Below are positions 11,154 through 22,543 of a DNA stretch of 59,609 nucleotides, piece by piece (within the stretch, counting starts at the first letter, position 1; the number at the start of each line of letters is the position of its first letter). A program made the position numbers and the translations under genes. A model generated the notes under the pieces. That model was not told the DNA's origin. It did not search any database and saw nothing but the letters and a program-made list of their open reading frames with translations. The DNA comes from Dichotomocladium elegans (lineage: Eukaryota > Mucoromycota > Mucoromycetes > Mucorales > Lichtheimiaceae), in contig JAIXMN010000058.1 in assembly GCA_025716815.1 (NCBI GenBank), positions 1 to 59,609 of the forward strand, in the 5' to 3' direction.

Positions 11154-11256
11154 TTTACCGTGTCTATAGATGCTCAATCGTAAGAATGTATACAAGTCGA
11201 CAGGATATACAGCCGAGTAGAGTATGAGTATTTAATAAATGAGCAAAATGCCTTTA

Positions 11257-12707
11257 TTAATCTGAAGCGGACGGAAATGCCAGGAAGATATAGTCTTCGC
11301 ATTTTGATGGCGACATGGATTCAAAGACGGCATCAAAGCGATCGCCGACTGTTTGCCTTCCCCCAGGCGACAGCTGTCGGTTGCAGCAAAGTAGCAAGTC
11401 TCGTACCAAATACTCAGCAGGGTTCCAAGCCAACTCCTGCGCTGGAAAAATGAAAGGGGTGTGGCCCTTCTCCTCAGCTTTTTGAAAGACCGGCGCTGCC
11501 ACCTCAGCAGGGAGAGGATCAAATCCAAGAAACAGATTCTTCCGTTTTTCGGCATCCAAAATCGCCACAATGTCAGCAACAAATTGGATAAATTCATCCT
11601 TGGTGACGCGTCCTTCGAAAGATTTTGATGCTGTGGTTATAATGCCAGTGTGGTCGAACGCAATTAGAAGGCACAAGTGTGGCTTTTTATCGTCCACATC
11701 GGCGGTCTGCGAAGACGATTCTGTGGAGCGTGCTGGGTACGTGCGCCGGCCGTTCACCAGGAATGCCACTTCCGCGACGAACACGACATTCTTGTCAGGT
11801 TCAAATTCAGCTCTGGCTGACAATCGGTTAAATTGCCTTTCGTGCTCCTGCGCCGCTTCGATCGATCGCTCCACATTAAAGCTTTTCAATCGCTGAAACG
11901 TGATTCTTGCGTTCTTTTGTAGCCATCTTTGCAGTGGCACGCGCGAAGGGAGCCCATCGATATCTTCATCCATGCAATGCGATAACACATCGTCAACAGC
12001 GCAAACTGGGTGAGTGTCAACGTATTCCAGGATCAATCTAACCAGGGCCTTGCTAAATGGGGCCTTGGCTTTCGGGCCTCGCTTTTTAGGCGATTCTTGC
12101 TCCAACTGGTAACGAGCGAGGTGGTCAGAAAACGTCGACACTGCCATATTCGCAGATTTGGCGGCTTCAGCCATCGGGACACCGCACATGATGTGCTTCT
12201 CCATCGCCGCCTTGACTACTTCCGCATTGTGACGCTTGTACCCGGTCTTGTCACCGCGCTTGTACACCTTGCCCGTTTTTGGTGCAGCCAAACTTTTGCT
12301 GGCTGACACTTTCTTGCTACGAACTCGACGAACAGATGCAGCTACAGGTTCGACAGCAGTGGCTGTTTGGGTCTCCTCCATGTCGTGGTCGTCTGTGTGC
12401 ATCATCTATAAGCTCTCCACACGTGATTCTTTTCCCATTAACTCACTATCGATGCTGAAGGTGTATTCCTCAGCAAGAATACCGGGGTCGGCCTGTCTTT
12501 GGACTTAATGGTATAGTCATCGATACAAGGTAGGTAAGTTGAAATGAGCGTAGGTCAGTTGCTAAGATACTAACGTTGATGTTCGTCGTCCTCGTCCTGG
12601 AAACTAAACGACTTCATTTGTCCAGTCAGCGCGTAGATCGCGTCTCTTTCGCGCTCTGACAAAGTATCAATCTGCATAGTGGAGCTACGTTGTTCGTCGT
12701 TGGTCAT
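11257..12707 (-). CDS. E1 transposase paralog lacking the first catalytic Asp
   Basis: Exons inferred at 12707..12575, 12496..12447 and 12405..11257 (donors GTTAGT and GTGAGT, acceptors AAAG and TATAG), about 443 aa; only the 382-aa last exon is certain. It has two helix-turn-helix-like segments (KRHNAEVVKAAMEKHI...AAKSANMAVSTFSDH, and a second one containing VPLQRWLQKN) and then an RNase-H-like fold. Aligned with the E1 transposase, FIDEA becomes FVAEV (Asp to Ala). Asp in GFDPLP and Glu in WNPAE stay. The pseudogene in E0 has Gly at the same site and the same three-exon layout. It lies 3' of the transposase, same strand, 352 bp away. A DNA-binding partner or a repressor of transposition are possible roles (inference); a catalytic role seems unlikely. 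Confidence 0.8.
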
Positions 12708-13059
12708 GTTATATGTCGCGTCTCTATTCAGTGGTCATAAGTAAGCGGGTAATGCTCTATGAGCGATCGTGAAAAGGATAGCTTACTGAGGTAGAGGTAC
12801 GTGATGTGAAGTTTATCAGGAAGAAAGAGGAAATTGGGGAGAATAAAATCAATGGTTCACAAAAGGATGATTGAGATTTCTCAACGGAAAGAGTGTTGCA
12901 CATTGCACTGATAGTTTAACTACCTGTTTCGACAGCAGTAATAATAACGATTTTGACACCCGATGATAATAGTTGTATATATTTTGACTAGAACCACAGT
13001 AAAATGAGGAAAAAGAAGAAATGTGAGAAGGACTGGATACAAAGGATAAAGTGCGTGAT

Positions 13060-14727
13060 CTACAGCATTGATTCTTTTTGGCGGCATCTCTCGAAAAAGC
13101 TAATTGAATGCATAACCCAGCCTTCATAATCGCCTGGGGTCACTTTTGACATCGACTCGGTCATGCGAGCCACAATATCACTGATTATGTTATCTTCGTT
13201 GATCGGGTCTTGACGGCATAACGCTTTAACCTTGGAGAAGAATTCCTCTATCGGATTAAGGAATGGCGAGTAGCGGGGCAGGAAGACAAGATGATAACCA
13301 CGCTCTTCGACTGCTTCTGCAATAAAAGAAGGAGTATGGATCGGTGCGTTGTCACAAACCAGGTACGCACCCTGTCTACTCTGACCGTCGAGTCTGTTCA
13401 TTACTAAATGCAAGAACGCCAAGAAGTCAAGACTGGTCGTGCCTCTTCTTTTAGACTCTTTCAATGTTGCCCTGGCGGTGGTAGCGGAATTGTCCTTGTT
13501 CACTGCCTTGTCTCGTGCTGCAGTCTTGATGATCGCTTCGACAAGCCCATCCCTGCTGATAGCCGCCAATAACGTCATTGACGGGGCGCGAAGGGCGGGG
13601 ACCATGACCCGAGCTGGACATCCAACTTCGGACCTGGCGTAGTTGCGTCGCATACTGGCACTGAACGAAGCCTCGTCTATGAAGACACAGTTGCGCTCGT
13701 AGTCGATTATCTTCTTGTCTATCCAGTTGTAGACGTAATCTTGCCTCATCTGCTTAGTTTCATCATCATCGCGACGCTCAGGGTATCTGCCTGATCGCTT
13801 AAGGGTCAGCCGGCACTGATATATGAGGTGCCGGTGAAGGGTGGAAATAGAGACCATGCTGTTGAATTTTTCGAAGTATTTTTTCTGGATTTGGCCTAGT
13901 GTCGCGCTGTTGTGAAGCCGGATAAATTCCCGAAGAAAGGAGTCGCCCTCCACGCTGATCTTTCTTGGAGCTGTTCTCCCTTTAGGCATCGACTCCCAGT
14001 TGCCTCCATTATTTTTGAATCGGCGAAGGATGTGACCAACGTTCTGCCGTGTGGTGCCCACGATCTTTGCAGTCTCAGCATGTGTCATTCCGCATAAAAT
14101 TGCTAAATGGATTATACGTTTAATCTCCTTCTCGCTTAGGTTCGGCCCATTCTTTACACGGGTCTTTTTCTCGGCAGTGCGTACTGGGACGATTTGCATT
14201 TGTTCTATCACTTCAGAGTTGAAGGTAGGCGGCATCGGCGCTCTGACAGCCGGCAGCAATGACTGCATGCCCAGCATTTCGTGAGCAGGTGGCGTAGTTA
14301 TCGCAACATTCATAGCATTTTCGTCATCGCTGTCGTCGTCGCCGCTGCCACCACTGCTTTCTTCCTTGCCGCTGCTACTGTAGTCCGACTCAGACTCATC
14401 TGCTACGAAACGATATTGGAGGAAACGGGATTCATCCTCGTCTTCGCTCATAGCGTCATCGTCTACTTTGATTTAGCGGATACGTCAGGTTATGAAAGTA
14501 ACAAATAACTAACCACGCTCAACCTCTGTAATCTCATCCAGCTCTTCGTGGGGAGTGACTTGGCGAAGATCCAGAGAGTTCAAGGTATCAGCAAGGTTGG
14601 GTGTATCAATTGAAAGACTATTGCCCGCACCGCGCGAATGGATAGCAAGTCGATGCGTACGTTTTGAAATTCTACCCGAGGAACGAGTTGAGATGTTTCG
14701 AGTTTTGGTAAGTTTAGATGTGGTCAT
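13060..14727 (-). CDS. E1 DDE transposase (Tc1/IS630-like), apparently intact
   Basis: Two exons, 14727..14514 and 14462..13060 (intron GTTAGT...TAG, 51 nt), 538 aa. The N-terminus is basic and Ser-rich. Next comes an acidic Ser/Asp/Glu tract (SEDEDESRF...SSSGKEESSGGSGDD). An HTH pair follows (LSEKEIKRIIHLAILCGMTHAETAKIV, then a TLGQIQKKYFEKF-type HTH). The catalytic core has CVFIDEASF (first Asp), AYLVCDNAPIH (second Asp) and FLPRYSPFLNPIEEFFSKVK (Glu), which is the full DDE set. Known role: binds the TIRs, then cuts and rejoins at TA. The same N-terminal exon and acidic tract recur in the truncated gene of E2. It is preceded by the accessory gene (75 nt away) and followed by the paralog. 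No stop or frameshift is seen. Confidence 0.92.
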
Positions 14728-14802
14728 TGAGCGATGGTTTACGGTGGAAAAGAGAGAGGAAGAGTATCTTATGAAAGCATGGGAAGAATATATAATAAAC
14801 TT

Positions 14803-15526
14803 TTAAACATTTCTTTTTGACGCCAACAACTTCTGAACGCTTTTCTCCACCTTCTCTATCTTTGATATCACAATGCGGCACTCATATAGCATTGCTTTTC
14901 TCAATGCAGACTGAGAGACTGTCATATAGGTCTTCGTTCCATTTGCCACTATGGGCTCGGTGAGTGCCGAACAACTGCATTCAGCATCGGCGGGCACCTT
15001 GCTTGCGCTGTCATCGTATTGTGGCGGCTCTTGTAATTCACCTCTTGGAAGATCGGCGAGCTCGGCTGGTGCTTTACAGTTGGTTACTACGTTAAATAAT
15101 AGAGAAAGATAGCTATCACTTACAAACACAGTCTTCTAGTCGCAAGCATTTTACGGCATCTATAATCTCCTCCACAGGGCCGGATAAAATATCCTGTTCC
15201 AGGATTAGCACAGGTTCCACATCTGGGTCGTCCAAAAGGGTAAACTCCGGGATTCGTCGGAGCATTTCATCGAGGATTGGCGTCGGCTCTACATCCTGAC
15301 TTGCTTCGGTTGTCTGGTTATCTTCATTAGATAACGGTGCATCTACCTGCGCAGAGGATGCCCTTGCATGTTTCAGGTCATTGACAGCGTCCACAAGGGA
15401 AGTCAATGACCTAATAGCTGCCTCCAATTGCTCTGCAGTCGGACCAAGTTTCCTAGTTGACCGTTTTCTTATCGCCGACTTGTTTGCTGCTCCTCCCTTG
15501 CCATTTGCTTTTTTAACTTTTGTCAT
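14803..15526 (-). CDS. E1 accessory protein, unrecognised
   Basis: Two exons, 15526..15124 and 15086..14803, joined across a 37-nt GTAAGT...CGTAG intron, 228 aa. The ATG at 15526 is chosen; an in-frame GTG lies two codons upstream. The N-terminus is strongly basic (TKVKKANGKGG...IRKRSTRK, possibly a nuclear signal). The middle is acidic (LLDDPDVEPVLILEQD) and the C-terminus is a Lys/Glu-rich helix (SKIEKVEKSVQKLLASK) suited to a coiled coil. No known domain is recognised. It is the first of three minus-strand genes in E1, 75 nt upstream of the transposase. Its position suggests a transposition or regulatory partner, but that is only inference. The region 15533..16014 upstream holds no visible gene and may contain its promoter. 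Confidence 0.65.
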
Positions 15527-16014
15527 CGTCACAGGAGATACTTGCTGTACTGCGGATTAAACTGAAAGAAAGGTGGAGAAGAGAGGTTCTCTGTAAGGTC
15601 GGCGCGTTAGTTCAATGATATGGATCCTTACGTTTGTACAACGCGGTACATCAGCAAGTGCAACCTTACGACCTCCGCATTTGCTTACTGATCCCCTATC
15701 CTCGGCTGGATCATGATTATTGCCGAGATTACGGGAGAGGATACAGCAGCTGTGCAAAGTGATATCCAGATATTTTCAAAAATAATAGTTTGCTGTTGGG
15801 ATTACGTCAAACCATGATACAGAACATCAGACACAATAAACAACTGTTGGCCGCTAAAAGAAATGGTATTTACTCTAACGCTTGACATAACCAAGTCGTT
15901 TCGTAAAAGCTCCATAAAAAATGTTTTCTACCCCGAGGGTGGAAGCAAAAGGCTCTCGAACACCATTACTCCACATGGAATAGCTTCAAAGTTGAAATCG
16001 CAGAAAATAGTAAG

Positions 16015-17140
16015 GCACCGTCCACTGTTTTCCTTGTACCAACCCACTGTCACGTTTAATCATAACATGTACGTAAAAAGGGCCATCCCGTCATGTTGAG
16101 AGATAGCAACGTAAGAACAATATTTCAGGGCACTAGAGGATGCATGTTAGCCATTTTCTATGGCATTGTATCAGAGACACTCACCTATACCGCCTCCATG
16201 TAATTCAAACTTGTGTTTACAACTATATAGGTAAATCTCTGGAGTAATGCTGTTTGATCCAATAGTGTTAACAAGCATGCGGACGTACTATATGACATTC
16301 CCCGCCAATGCGTTTACAAGAACACAAATCAACGACTTTGCTGCCATGAAATCAGAGCTTTAGCTGCTTGTAAAATGTGCCGGGATGAAAGCGATTTGTG
16401 GCAGGGAGGAGCGTAGGCATTTATCCCATTATTGTAGCAATACTATGTCGGCTGAGAACTCGTGCGGAATTTGGGAGTGAAACGTTCAGGACGGTGATGA
16501 AGGGAAGGGAACACATATTTTCCGTTCTACTTCCCACAAGTAAAAATAGTAAAATTTTTCGGCAGTCGCGTTTTTCTTTTAGCTCCAATCCCTCGCCTGT
16601 AATTGACACCTCCATTCGACCTGCTCAATCACTAGTGGAGAAACTAAAAATAACTGTACCCATGCGAGTGCATTACAGAAGCATAGCGAGTTTAGCTCCT
16701 TTCCGAATAAAAGCCATCTTCTTTCCGAACAACATTGCACGATTTCGAATTGTATATACAACCGCGATTATTTAAAGACTTCGTCCGAATGCTCTCAGTG
16801 GACGATTACGGTAAATCGAGGGACGTTTTGCGGATAACGGAGTGCAGGCTTCCGAATGAAATGTCTGTCAGAGAACGAATGAATCAAATCCTCAAGTTCG
16901 AAAGAAAGCTTGTCGCCTGTCCGAAAAATTAAGTTCTCCAAGGACGAAAAAAAATTGTGAGGATTTCCGAAAAATTCGGTTCTCGTTTCTGGATAAACCT
17001 TGAACCTGACCATGAAAAATCAAGTCGAGCTTTCCGACTTACAACAACACCATATCCGATTTTCACTTACTAGTTTTCGGATAACTATCACCGTGTCCGA
17101 AAAACTTTTACAAAATGCAAACTTCTTGTGAAAAGTCCTG
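16015..17140 (-). repeat. E1 right TIR (about 1126 bp)
   Basis: Mirror of 10028..11153 and ends ...AAAAGTCCTG before TA. The two arms differ by isolated substitutions only (for example ACTTTTAG versus ATTTTTAG). Confidence 0.92.
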
Positions 17141-17142
17141 TA

Positions 17143-17592
17143 ACACCATCACCATCACCACCACGACCCCAGATCCCACTCCCGGCGACACTAACGTGCC
17201 CGACAGTTGCACGACCACAGCAAAACGCCGACATTCCCTTATGCCCCATGCTACAAAGATCCCAGGCCTAGCTGCAAAAAGACAATTTACCGTACAAAAA
17301 TAGCTGGTCTTGAAATATTTCAGCAGCCAAAAAGAAAAATTTATTTGTACAAAAATTGCGGGACTTTAAACTTGAAGCCCCCCCAAAAAAATTTTTTGGA
17401 TAATTGCCTCAACCAGCAATGCATGGGCACCTCATTTTCGCGTTTTTTTTTTCTTGGAAAACCAATTGCATTCAACTTTCACATGACCATGCACCACATT
17501 CCTGCACAGTCATGAAAATTGCGGAAACGGCATCAGCAACAATGCAGCTAATTATAACGAGAGACTTTCCCTACGCATGTGCGTTTGCTTTG
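17143..17592 (+). repeat. MULE left TIR, inner part of the well-conserved arm
   Basis: Reverse complement of about 22001..22451 with high identity; differences are mainly in the A/T runs. It resumes the arm interrupted by E1. Similarity falls off after CGCATGTGCGTTTGCTT. Confidence 0.85.
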
Positions 17593-17764
17593 AAGTAAGT
17601 GGGAACATGCCAATTCGGCGATTTAGGACATTCGTTTTCATTCCTTGTCGTGTCATCCATTAACATTACATTGTGTGCTTCAGGCAATCATACTCTTTTA
17701 TTTTATGTATGACGTGCTCGTTCTCCGTTTCTTAGATGGCATTTGCGCAACGTTGGTTTGCCAC

Positions 17765-18160
17765 TGTGGTGTTTTAGTTGTTTTTTAAGTTGGACAGTTA
17801 GAATACGATGAGACTCGTGGATGTCTTTTATTCGAATGAAATCGGAATTAAGATCCTCCATCGCTACACATTTATCTACTATTTATATGATTTATGGCAG
17901 AGGTCCTAATTAGGTCAACTGGCTACTCCGTCTTACACGGGTACTCGGAGATGGTAGCACTATTACAGGTAAGGTGCTTGTGTGTGTATTGGTGACCTCT
18001 ATCATACGTTATATGTCCTTGTTCCTTTCAGACCATCCTCACGTCGGTAAAACCTCATAAAAACCCAGTGGGAGAAAAATAGAGGGAAAAAGACTGTGGA
18101 AATGGATCTGGTTATAACGCGGCGTCATGGATCCTTCAATCCGTAATCACCTATGCGACA
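17765..18160 (-). repeat. Solo LTR A (5-bp TSD GCCAC)
   Basis: 396 bp starting TGTGGTGTTTT and ending ATGCGACA, flanked by GCCAC at 17760-17764 and 18161-18165. The inner block ACCATCCTCACGTCGGTAAA and both ends match solo LTR B at 49326..49780. A minus-strand TATAAATAG promoter-like motif gives the orientation. It accounts for most of the extra length of the MULE left arm. Confidence 0.85.
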
Positions 18161-18165
18161 GCCAC

Positions 18166-18640
18166 GCACATTTCGTTGCAAATGAAGCTGGTTAATTTAT
18201 GGGAACATTACATTTATTTGGTTTTCATTGCCATGCAATTGCCAAATCTAACATTGTATTGTACCTTTGACGCAGGACCAACTCTTTTGTTCGAAAAGTT
18301 ACGCGTTTATCTTATGTTGTCTGGCAAATTCGACTTATACTTCAGCAATGCGGTTTGTATGCCATCTACATTTCGGCGACATTGAAGGTTAATTAGAAAC
18401 GGAATGCGAGGCAGGGAGAAGGAAAGGTATACAGAAGTGTGTGCACTAAGCCTAAGGGAAACTCTGCTTTGTTGAGAGATAATATAAAATATAAAAATAT
18501 TACAAATAAAAAGAACACCTTTTTTGTCCTTCCAGCCACCATCGTTTTATACAGTATGCCCAATCTGCATGTTCCATTCCGCATCTGTCTCAGCAACGTG
18601 TAGATTTACGTCAGATTGCCATTGCAATCTTCATCTTGAG
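18166..18640. repeat. MULE left subterminal arm (diverged)
   Basis: Imperfect reverse complement of about 21380..21840. Shared blocks include GGTATACAGAAG-like, GTATGCCAT and CAACGTGTAGATTTACGT. Much more diverged than the outer arm. No gene seen. Confidence 0.7.
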
Positions 18641-18709
18641 TTTATCTTCAACATTCTGAGTAATTACCGGAATGGTCGCGCACATCCTAACCAGCTAATT
18701 ATATAGATC

Positions 18710-21244
18710 ATGCCACGAAATCTCGTCCAAGAAGCTGCGGAATTGTTACGAGAATCTTTTGTTGACGACGTTTACGATTACGACGCTGATTGCCCTGCAG
18801 TAATCGAGACGGGGTGGGGCTCATTTCAGGCATTCTTTAACGAGGAGGAAAAACGGACTGGGTGCACGTTCTACAACGAAACTACTGGAGGTACACGCAA
18901 CAGTAACAAGAAGTTTCTGCAGCGCCTTGGTGAAACGCCCAATGAGGATGTATCTGATGCTACCAGCGTAGCCAGTGGCGTGAAACGCGGTCGTCCAAGC
19001 GGCAATAGCTTTACTTTGGTATGTACAAGCTCTTTGCCATTGATATTACCTCCTTATTTCTTCTTTGCAGATCTTTAAGTGCCACAGGCACAAGAAGCGT
19101 AAAGCATCCAGGAGTTCAAACCGAGCTCATGAAAACTTGCCTTGTGGGTGTACTGCAACAATCAAAGCTGTGAGATATATTAGTGATCCAGCAATGGTCA
19201 CTGTGACATATAACTGGCGCCATACTGGGCATGTTCCTCGTTCACGCCAGGATTTTGCTACTGCTCCCAATAGCAGAGACGTTCGTGAGACCCTTACTCG
19301 TCTGGTTGAGAGCGGATTAACCTGGAAAAGCATCCAACAAATGGTGAATCTTGATCGGTCTGTTTTGGAGAGGATTTTAAGCCATCAGGACAGCCAACAA
19401 ACAAATGTCATTGGCGATGCAATGCCATTAACCAATGGATTCCCAGAAGCTGTGCCGCGCTCATTACGCATAACTTACCGACATGTGTACTATGCAATGA
19501 GCAAGTGCATTAAAAAGAAAGCGATGCATGCACCAGACATCGACACGAGCTTGGACCATTGGGCTGAGAAGATCGGAAACGAGGATGGGATTGTTTTGTG
19601 GAAGAGGATGAATGATGTTCAAGAAGGGCTGTTTGTTTTTGCCTTCCTTTCGAAGTGGCAACGACAGGTACTTGTAATATATATATTATTTATTTATTCT
19701 TGTGTGAGTGTTGCTAATCACTGGTTTAAGACCCTGCTTGAGAATGGCAGCTTAGTTTGCATCGATTCAACCCACAAAACATGTGTGTACAAAGATGGTG
19801 CGCACTGCTTCCTTTACACGATCGTTGCCAGATCACATCAAACTGGTAAAGGTGCACCACTTTGTTGGATGGTAACCAACTCTGAGACACACTTTCCCAT
19901 TGTCGAGTGGTTTAAATGGCTTAAGCATGAGGTCGGCTTTTTCCCTGAGAAGATCATGATCGATAACTCTGACACAGAGATACTTGCGATTAGAACGGTC
20001 TTCAATGATGGTTGCCAAATCCTTCTTTGTTTTTGGCACATTCCTTCGTGCATGGCGGAAGAACATTCGTTCTAAGGTGATGCCGCACATTGGAATCCAG
20101 AAAACAATGCAAGAGAAGAGGCAACACAGAGATGATGCTTTACAGTATCTTGCAGGTATGATGTATGCAGATACTGAAGAGGACTACAATATGATATATG
20201 ACGAGATGATTATGTGGGCCGAGCATCATCAGCAGGAATGGGATGTGGATGACTTCATTGCTTACTTTGACAGCTATTACGCCGAGAAAAAGGAAAAATG
20301 GTCAAGAGTTTGGCGACGAGTAAGTACCAGGGCACCACGTGAGATAATTATTTACACGCGTTTCTATAGGGCAATTACAATATTGACACCAACAACTTTA
20401 TCGAAAGTTGGCATCAATCATTGAAGGAAGTGTACTTGAGCGGATTAAAGCGGCAACGCGTGAACGTTCTTATATACATCCTCTGGGATGTGGTATTGCC
20501 ATCAGTAATGACTGATCATGCACAGACAGCTCTGTTGGTGAAGAGTGCTACAATGACGAAAGCAGAGCGAGATCGTTATAATGCTGCGAGAGACATTCAA
20601 GGTAAGTTAATCATTCAAATACAGCATGATCGCTTTCCTGTATTCCCTTCAATCGTCTGCTGTATAGTTGTAGTAGAATTAATAATGTTTTTTTTTAAAA
20701 AAAAAAAGATGGTGACGCAAATGCAATGGTTACAGAATACAGTGACAATTCTGCTACAGTATCGTCGTTTACTGACAGCAATAGATCATACAATATTATG
20801 ATCGTCAACGGCAAAATGACTTCATGCATGTGTCCCGACTTCCAGCGCAGCCATGCATCTTGTAAGCATATGTATTTGCTCAACAGAGTAAAACATACAG
20901 GCTTGCTCGATACGCGCCGCGTTGTTCCAATAGCACATATCGCTAATCAAGATCCAGCACCTACCAGCGATATACAACAAGGAGATGCACTACAAATCGC
21001 ACTCAGCAGGTATATAAGTATTGCTGTCCTTGATCATTTATACCTTTCTTCGCTAACTTTACATAGATTCCACAGAATGCTTGCCAATCTGGTGACGCAA
21101 AGTGAATGGGTGAACCCTTCACACTATACAGTAGATTCTGCTCGCTTTTTAAATCGTGTGTCAGAGCAATTACGTGCTTTGACATCAGAATTACAGGATC
21201 AGGAGAATGTCAATAGAAACATTCACCACCAAGGTCGCTTCTAA
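18710..21244 (+). pseudogene. MULE transposase, six exons, one frameshift
   Basis: Exons 18710..19018, 19071..19667, 19731..20319, 20370..20601, 20709..21009 and 21067..21244, all with GT-AG introns of 50-107 nt that keep phase. Domains: an acidic N-terminus; a Cys/His WRKY/FLYWCH-like DNA-binding fold (FKCHRH...PCGCTA...WRHTGH); a MULE DDE core with VCIDSTHKTC, IMIDNSDTE and NNFIESWHQ; and a SWIM zinc finger CMCPDFQRSHASCKHM. Between CFWHI and RAWRKNI, at about 20041-20046 in exon 3, the frame slips by one base, which disables the protein unless this is a sequencing error. The next TIR block follows immediately, and no other MULE gene is seen. Confidence 0.88.
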
Positions 21245-21379
21245 TTGAACGTTTTCATTCAACCTTTTCCCCAGCAATTACAACCTCTCTTTCATGATTT
21301 CAAAGCAATTTGTTAGGATGTGCGCGATCATTCCGGCGAGTACTCAGAATGCTGAAGATGAACTCGAGATGGAGATTGT

Positions 21380-21840
21380 AATAGTAATCCCACGTAAATC
21401 TACACGTTGCTGAGAGAGATGCGGAATGGGGCATGCACATTGCATGTACAGTTTAAAGTGATGCTGGTTGGAACGAGCAGAAAAGCAATATTTATATTTA
21501 TTTTTGTACTTTTGTATTTGCGGCCAAAAAGCAGAGTTTTCCTAAGCCCAACGCACTGTACTTCCATACAGCATTCTCCTGCATCTGCCGTGCATTTCAT
21601 TGTACTGACCTTCAATGTCACCGAAATGGTAATGGCATACAAACTTCATTACTAAAGTACATGTCAATTCGCCAGAGAAAATAAGATGAGCGCGTAACTT
21701 GTACAATAAAATAGTTCGCCTTGCCTCGCAAGCACAACGCAAAGTTGGTTTTAGCAATGGCATGGAGATTAATGCAAATGGATGCAAAGTGCCCACAATT
21801 AATCAGTTCCACTTACAACAAAATGTGCAAGTCCAACCAA
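21380..21840. repeat. MULE right subterminal arm (diverged)
   Basis: Counterpart of 18166..18640. 21245..21379 and 21841..22000 show no gene. Confidence 0.65.
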
Positions 21841-22000
21841 AATTGCGCAGATGCTAGTGAAGAAATGCGGAATGAGCGTGTCACATGTTCAATAAAAGAG
21901 TGTGCCTTGCGTAAAACAAGCTGCGATATTAACATTAGCAATTCCATGACAAAGTATATAAAGAAACGTTCTGATCTCTGAATTACGCGTTTTACTTGCA

Positions 22001-22543
22001 TAGAAGCAAATGCGCATGTGTAGGGAAAGTCTCTCGTTATAATTAGCTGCATTGTTGCTGATGCCATTTCCGCAATTTTCATGACTGTGCAGGAATGTGG
22101 TGCATGGTCATGTGAAAGTTGAATGCAATTGGTTTTCCAAGAAAAAAAAAACGCGAAAATGAGGTGCCCATGCATTGCTGGTTGAGGCAATTATCCAAAA
22201 AAAATTTTTTGGGGGGCTTCAAGTTTAAAGTCCCGCAATTTTTGTACAAATAAATTTTTCTTTTTGGCTGCTGAAATATTTCAAGACCAGCTATTTTTGT
22301 ACGGTAAATTGTCTTTTTGCAGCTAGGCCTGGGATCTTTGTAGCATGGGGCATAAGGGAATGTCGGCGTTTTGCTGTGGTCGTGCAACTGTCGGGCACGT
22401 TAGTGTCGCCGGGAGTGGGATCTGGGGTCGTGGTGGTGATGGTGATGGTGTTACGAGTGCGTGGAATTTTGTTGTGTGATAGGGTACATTTTTAGCCGAA
22501 AACTATATAACGACCTCGAATTCGCCGCGCGCGATGCTCGATA
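22001..22543 (-). repeat. MULE right TIR, also the empty site of E1
   Basis: Near-identical mirror of 9936..10027 plus 17143..17592. Around 22450 it reads through GGTGTTACGAGTGCG, i.e. a single TA where E1 interrupts the left arm. Confidence 0.88.

Larger units (their letters stand above)
10028..17140 (-). mobile_element. E1: complete 7.1-kb Tc1/IS630-like transposon with 1.1-kb TIRs and three genes
   Basis: The ends CAGGACTTTTCACAAGAAG and its reverse complement are flanked by TA (10026-10027 and 17141-17142). The uninterrupted MULE arm near 22450 has the same flanks with one TA, which confirms both ends and the TA duplication. The TIRs are 10028..11153 and 16015..17140, with only isolated differences seen. 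All three genes are on the minus strand in the order accessory protein (15526..14803), DDE transposase (14727..13060) and catalytically altered transposase paralog (12707..11257). The long TIRs and the extra genes are far from the usual 1.3-2.4-kb single-gene Tc1/mariner layout. No inactivating mutation is seen in the transposase frame, so it may be autonomous. Confidence 0.93.
9936..22543 (+). mobile_element. Mutator-like element (MULE) with long TIRs, split by E1 and a solo LTR
   Basis: The outer arms begin TATCGAGCATCGCGCGCGGC on the left (9936) and end with its reverse complement on the right (22543). AGATCT flanks both ends (9930-9935, and 28263-28268 once G1 is removed), so a 6-bp duplication is possible, although AGATCT is palindromic and MULEs normally make 8-11 bp. 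Inside is a multi-exon MULE transposase (18710..21244). The left arm is split by E1 at a TA, and a solo LTR sits at 17765..18160. The transposase carries a frameshift, so the element is probably inactive. Confidence 0.8.

Noticed and set aside
19668..19730. Reading the MULE frame straight through intron 2
   Set aside because: The segment is in frame (63 nt) but encodes a hydrophobic run between KWQRQ and TLLENGS, and has GT donor, GCTAATC branch and AAG acceptor features, so splicing is preferred.
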